This document shows positions 6,795-9,687 of a stretch of 9,687 nt of DNA, piece by piece (position 1 is the stretch's first letter; each line of letters begins with the position of its first letter). The stretch spans positions 1 to 9,687 of the forward strand of contig WFQZ01000289.1 in NCBI GenBank assembly GCA_015486785.1, in the 5' to 3' direction. The notes under the pieces were generated by a model. The model ran no database searches, was not told the origin of the DNA, and worked only from the letters and a program-made list of their open reading frames with translations. Position numbers and translations under genes: made by a program. This DNA is from Thermoflexales bacterium (GTDB taxonomy: Bacteria; Chloroflexota; Anaerolineae; B4-G1; SLSP01).

Positions 6795-9023
6795 ATGCCC
6801 AAGAATCTATTTTGGCCCGACCGCCCCATCCTGGATATGGCCGAGGATCGGTTTGACTTCAGCGATTACGCCGAAGCTCTCGGCCAGATCGTCCTTTCCG
6901 GCAACACTCCGCTCACGGTGGGTATTTTCGGCCCGTGGGGATCGGGCAAGACCAGCTTGATGCGGTTGATCATCAAACGGCTCCAAGGCCGCCGCACGAC
7001 GCACCATCGCCGCGCCCACATCATCTGGTTCAATGCCTGGCAGTACGAGCGGGACGAGACCGCCATCTGGCGGATGCTGCTCTTCCGGGTGTTGGAAGGA
7101 TTGCGCACGCTTGACCTCACGCCCCAGGATCGGCAACAGATTGAAGACTGGGAAACCCGCTTGTACAGCGATGTCAACCGCACCGAGCGCGGTTCGTGGC
7201 AGGTGGATTGGCCGCAATTGGGCAAAGGCGCGTTGCAATTGGGGCTTTCGCTGGCCGGAACGTCAAGCGGCTTGCTGGCCCTGCTCAACTTGGCCAACGA
7301 CGAGATGAGCACCATTGAGGACGTGGTCAAGGCCGTGCATCGGAAAGAGTTGGAAATCCACCGCCGCCAGTTGACGATGATTGAAGAATTTCAAGACGGC
7401 CTGGCCAAACTCATCCAGACCTACATTTGGGAACGCAACGGCGTGTTGGTGATCTTCGTGGACGACCTCGACCGTTGCCTGCCCGACCGCGCCCTCGATG
7501 TTCTGGAGACCATCAAGCTCTTTTTGGACGTGCCGGGCGGGGTATTCTTCCTGGCGGCGGATCACGAGCGCATTGAAGATGTGGTGCAACAGCGGTACGG
7601 CAGTCAAGATGTGGGCGTGGGGGAAAGTTACCTGGAGAAGCTGGTGCAACTGCCCTTCTACCTGCCGCCGATGGAGGAAAGCCAGATGCTGCGCTTCATC
7701 GCCAACGCCGCGCCGGGGCTGCCCGCCGAAGTGCATCAAGTGTTCGCCTACGGCCTCCCGTCCAACCCGCGCTTGCTCAAACGCATCCTCAACATCTACC
7801 GGCTGATCCAGGAGTTGGCCGAACGGCGCATCGCTCGCGGGACGCTGGAAGAAGTCGATCCGGTGTTGCTGGCGAAGATCGTCGTGGTGCAAGGCCGCTA
7901 CCGGAGGCTGTACCAGGACCTTTTGGAGTATCCCAGCCTGATCCAACAACTGGAACTCAAAGCGCGGCGGGCGGATAAGCTGGAGGCGGTGGTCATCCCC
8001 GGTATGGAAGCCGTGCCCGCCCTGGTGGACAAGTACGCCGACCAGCGGCCTTTGATGCGCATCCTGCGCATCGGGAGCGCGTTCGCCCCGCTCACGCAGT
8101 TGGAGATCGGCAGCTACCTGCACTTGACACTCCCCACCGGTCAAGAGCAAGCCTTACACCTTGATCCCAACCAACAATTGTGGAACGACCTCCTTAGTTG
8201 CAATCCAACCCGCATCAAGGCGGCGACGGACACAGTGCGTCAGCGGGACATGCAGGCCAAGTACGCCCTGGCCTTGGTGAAAGTGCTGCACAAAGACCGT
8301 CACGCGCCCTTGAGCGAACGGCTCTCCGCCGCGTGGAGCCTGGAGCTGCTCGGCGACCCGCGCAACTTTGACGAAATCATCGCCATCCCCGGCGGAGAGT
8401 TCCTCTACGGAAAGGAGAAGCTGCCCTACTACCTGCTGCCCTACCGCATCGCCCGCTATCCGGTGACCAATCGGCAATACGCGCGGTTCTTGCAAGAGTA
8501 CCCCGACTTCCCGGTGCCGCGCGTCACAGAGGAATGGGGTCGCGCCTACAACTGGGACCCGGTGCGCCGCACTTACCCGGCGGGGAAAGGCAACTACCCG
8601 GTGTTACTGGTCACGTGGGACGAGGCGCAGGCCTATTGCGCCTGGGTCGGCGGGCGGCTGCCCACCCAGCAAGAGTGGGAACGTGCCGCACGGGGCACGG
8701 ACGGACGGCGTTACCCTTGGGGCGATACCTTTGATCCGCTGTTGGCCAACACCCGCGAAAGCGGCTTGGGCAGTCCCACGCCGGTGGGTATCTTCACCGC
8801 CGGGCAAAGCCCCGATGGACTTTACGATATGGCCGGGAACGTCTGGGAGTGGACTTCAGACGAACAGCGGGAGGACATCAAGATCATCCGTGGCGGCGCG
8901 TGGAACTTTCCGGCGGATTCGGCGCAGACGTTTGCCCACGAAATCAGCCGCCCCGGCAACCGCGCCAACTGCATCGGCTTCCGCGTGGCCTTTGATCCCG
9001 AACCCCGCGATCAAGAACTGTGA
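6795..9023 (+). CDS. KAP-family P-loop NTPase fused to a C-terminal FGE-sulfatase (SUMF1) domain
   Basis: A 742-residue fusion. The KAP NTPase spans about 15-390, with Walker A GPWGSGKT (46-53), the family motif WFNAWQYE (78-85), Walker B VIFVDDLDRC (219-228) and the conserved NPRLLKRILN (324-333). A hydrophobic stretch at about 145-167, between Walker A and B, may be the membrane insertion known in other KAP proteins; it is weak. Residues about 470-525 form a helical linker ending in LSAAWSLELLGDPR, resembling a HEAT-like unit. The FGE fold runs from about 527 to 735: IPGGEFLYG, YPVTNRQYARFL, VTWDEAQAYCAW, RLPTQQEWERAARG, YPWGD, LYDMAGNVWEWTSD, GGAW and GFRVAF. The active-site cysteine pair of true formylglycine-generating enzymes is absent, so a ligand-binding, lectin-like role is likelier than catalysis. 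KAP relatives include PifA, a phage-exclusion protein; defence or signalling is inferred. GAGG at 6786-6789 supports the ATG. Confidence 0.9.
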   Translation: MPKNLFWPDRPILDMAEDRFDFSDYAEALGQIVLSGNTPLTVGIFGPWGSGKTSLMRLIIKRLQGRRTTHHRRAHIIWFNAWQYERDETAIWRMLLFRVLEGLRTLDLTPQDRQQIEDWETRLYSDVNRTERGSWQVDWPQLGKGALQLGLSLAGTSSGLLALLNLANDEMSTIEDVVKAVHRKELEIHRRQLTMIEEFQDGLAKLIQTYIWERNGVLVIFVDDLDRCLPDRALDVLETIKLFLDVPGGVFFLAADHERIEDVVQQRYGSQDVGVGESYLEKLVQLPFYLPPMEESQMLRFIANAAPGLPAEVHQVFAYGLPSNPRLLKRILNIYRLIQELAERRIARGTLEEVDPVLLAKIVVVQGRYRRLYQDLLEYPSLIQQLELKARRADKLEAVVIPGMEAVPALVDKYADQRPLMRILRIGSAFAPLTQLEIGSYLHLTLPTGQEQALHLDPNQQLWNDLLSCNPTRIKAATDTVRQRDMQAKYALALVKVLHKDRHAPLSERLSAAWSLELLGDPRNFDEIIAIPGGEFLYGKEKLPYYLLPYRIARYPVTNRQYARFLQEYPDFPVPRVTEEWGRAYNWDPVRRTYPAGKGNYPVLLVTWDEAQAYCAWVGGRLPTQQEWERAARGTDGRRYPWGDTFDPLLANTRESGLGSPTPVGIFTAGQSPDGLYDMAGNVWEWTSDEQREDIKIIRGGAWNFPADSAQTFAHEISRPGNRANCIGFRVAFDPEPRDQEL

Positions 9024-9025
9024 TC

Positions 9026-9053
9026 TTGCCACAAACGGAGCTTTGTCTATAAT
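9026..9053 (+). promoter_or_regulatory. Sigma-70 promoter for the FmdB-type gene
   Basis: TTGCCA (9026-9031), a 16-base spacer and a perfect TATAAT (9048-9053). It begins three bases after the KAP-FGE stop codon. The expected start near 9060 gives a leader of about 33 bases. A short dyad, ACAAA (9031-9035) / TTTGT (9042-9046), falls inside the spacer. Confidence 0.75.
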
Positions 9054-9092
9054 AAAGTGGAAAGCTAAGTGCATACAGGGGGAGGTGAAACT

Positions 9093-9380
9093 ATGCCGTT
9101 GTACGAATACCAATGCAAGCAGTGTGGATTACGCTTTGAACGCCGCCAACATTTCGGAGAAGCACCGATCAAAGTGTGCCCTGATTGTGGCGGGCCGGTC
9201 GTGCGGCTCATTCAGCCGGCCGGCATCATCTTCAAAGGATCGGGATTCTACGTAACGGACAACCGCGCCAAATCCTCAACGGCGGTCCCCGCTTCGCGGA
9301 AGTCCGAAGCGAAATCCAAAAGCAGCACTATGGCCCAAGAATCCACATCCACCAAGTCAAACAGCGACGCCAAGGCCTAA
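9093..9380 (+). CDS. FmdB family zinc ribbon protein
   Basis: A small putative regulatory or accessory protein of 95 residues in the FmdB family, named after a formamidase regulatory protein; the general cellular role of the family is poorly known. The N-terminus MPLYEYQCKQCG is diagnostic. C8/C11 and C29/C32 form the four-cysteine zinc ribbon, and GSGFYVTD (49-56) is the conserved motif that follows it. Residues about 59-95 are a low-complexity tail rich in Ser, Lys, Thr and Ala, probably disordered, as is common in this family. The ATG at 9093 is chosen over an in-frame ATG at 9069 because a near-perfect GGGGGAGGTG (9078-9087) lies seven bases before it and family members start MPxYEY. The gene has its own promoter and terminator, so it is a monocistronic unit. 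Confidence 0.93.
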   Translation: MPLYEYQCKQCGLRFERRQHFGEAPIKVCPDCGGPVVRLIQPAGIIFKGSGFYVTDNRAKSSTAVPASRKSEAKSKSSTMAQESTSTKSNSDAKA

Positions 9381-9396
9381 GTAATTTTTCAACTGC

Positions 9397-9431
9397 AAAC
9401 GCCGACCTCACAGGGTCGGCGTTTTGTTTTT
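9397..9431 (+). terminator. Intrinsic terminator behind the FmdB-type gene
   Basis: A perfect 11-bp stem, AAACGCCGACC (9397-9407) with GGTCGGCGTTT (9414-9424), closes a 6-base loop. The T-rich tail TTTTGTTTTT (9422-9431) overlaps the end of the stem. It starts 16 bases after the stop codon. The M23 gene converges from the right, and the same stem could serve it weakly, but on the minus strand only three T follow. Confidence 0.93.
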
Positions 9432-9450
9432 CCCTCAGAGAGCCGTCAAT

Positions 9451-9687
9451 CTACGGCAGGTAAATCAAGGGGTTCGTCTGATAGCCGTTGTAGCGAATCT
9501 CAAAGTGCAGGTGCGGGCCGGTGGAGTTGCCGGTGCTGCCCATCGCGCCGATGACTTGCCCGGCCTTCACCGTCTCGCCCTCGGTAACGAAGATGTTGCT
9601 CAAGTGCGCGTAGTAGGTGCGATAGCCGTTATTGTGATCCAGGATGATCAAATAGCCGTAGCCCACATCCGTCCACCCTTCAAAAGC
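9451..9687 (-). CDS. M23 (LytM-type) metallopeptidase, C-terminal fragment cut by window edge
   Basis: C-terminal 78 residues of a peptidoglycan endopeptidase-type M23 domain. The frame is open through the right edge (AFEGWTDVGYGYLIILDH...), so the true start, any signal peptide and any LysM or coiled-coil region lie outside the window. Diagnostic parts seen are GYGYLIILDH, TYYAHLS, the VTEGETVKAGQVIGAMGSTG stretch and GPHLHFEIRYNG, which carries the HLH zinc-ligand and catalytic histidine motif. The protein ends NPLIYLP, the usual end of these domains. The in-frame GTG at 9666 lies inside the conserved fold and is not a plausible start. It could be an active cell-wall hydrolase of the envelope; the first zinc ligands (HxxxD region) are not in view. 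It converges on the FmdB-type gene. Confidence 0.92.
   Translation of the reverse strand, partial: AFEGWTDVGYGYLIILDHNNGYRTYYAHLSNIFVTEGETVKAGQVIGAMGSTGNSTGPHLHFEIRYNGYQTNPLIYLP

Noticed and set aside
8890..9000. C-terminal GGAW...GFRVAF region as a variable repeat of a diversity-generating retroelement.
   Set aside because: The fold and position fit, but no reverse transcriptase, template repeat or near-copy of this segment was seen in the window. Ordinary FGE domains end the same way. A genome search for a template repeat differing at adenines would decide.
9442..9457. Small inverted repeat GCCGT/ACGGC at the M23 stop codon as a terminator.
   Set aside because: Only five base pairs and no T-run on the minus strand; it overlaps the coding end.
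1..9687. tRNA, rRNA, CRISPR array, insertion sequence or integrase.
   Set aside because: Reading both strands showed no regularly spaced repeats, no cloverleaf-like segment in the short intergenic gaps and no transposase or recombinase motifs in the coding regions.

Overview
The window is GC-rich bacterial chromosomal DNA carrying seven protein genes on both strands, plus an eighth cut by the right edge. The gene styles suggest a Chloroflexota-like bacterium: a polA/recF pair, a GT87 membrane glycosyltransferase, a P-loop NTPase fused to a sulfatase-modifying-factor fold, an FmdB zinc ribbon and an M23 peptidase. The dispersed-type palindrome built on CACCGC-AGAGACGC fits the same guess. This assignment is an impression from gene content, not a computed result. 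No tRNA, rRNA, CRISPR array, transposase or integrase was seen.

Layout from left to right. (1) Positions 1-839, minus strand: the N-terminal 279 residues of an ABC-2 type permease, with its own promoter. (2) Positions 840-1071: intergenic, holding that promoter and a 69-bp imperfect palindrome. (3) Positions 1072-4988, minus strand: a two-gene operon, polA followed by a GT87-type membrane glycosyltransferase whose GTG start overlaps the polA stop (GTGA). (4) Positions 4989-5089: a compact divergent promoter region for polA (minus) and recF (plus). The recF promoter places its start point almost on the ATG, so recF is probably leaderless. (5) Positions 5090-6295, plus strand: recF, overlapping tail to tail by 20 bp with a short stand-alone receiver protein (6276-6674, minus) that lacks the conserved receiver lysine. 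(6) Positions 6675-6794: divergent intergenic region with a small dyad. (7) Positions 6795-9023, plus strand: a 742-residue fusion of a KAP-family P-loop NTPase and a C-terminal FGE-sulfatase (SUMF1) fold without visible catalytic cysteines. This is the most unusual gene of the window. (8) Positions 9093-9380, plus strand: an FmdB-type zinc ribbon protein with a strong promoter and a strong terminator. (9) Positions 9451-9687, minus strand: the C-terminal end of an M23 metallopeptidase, cut by the window edge.

PolA (gap filling, primer removal, excision repair) and RecF (loading of recombinase at gaps) share a divergent promoter region and both serve DNA repair, so shared control is plausible. 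The receiver protein and the KAP-FGE protein form a second divergent pair. The KAP-FGE fusion looks like a sensor ATPase: an NTPase motor or switch, a helical linker, and a lectin-like ligand-binding head. A role in signalling or phage defence is inference; no dedicated effector gene lies next to it in this window.
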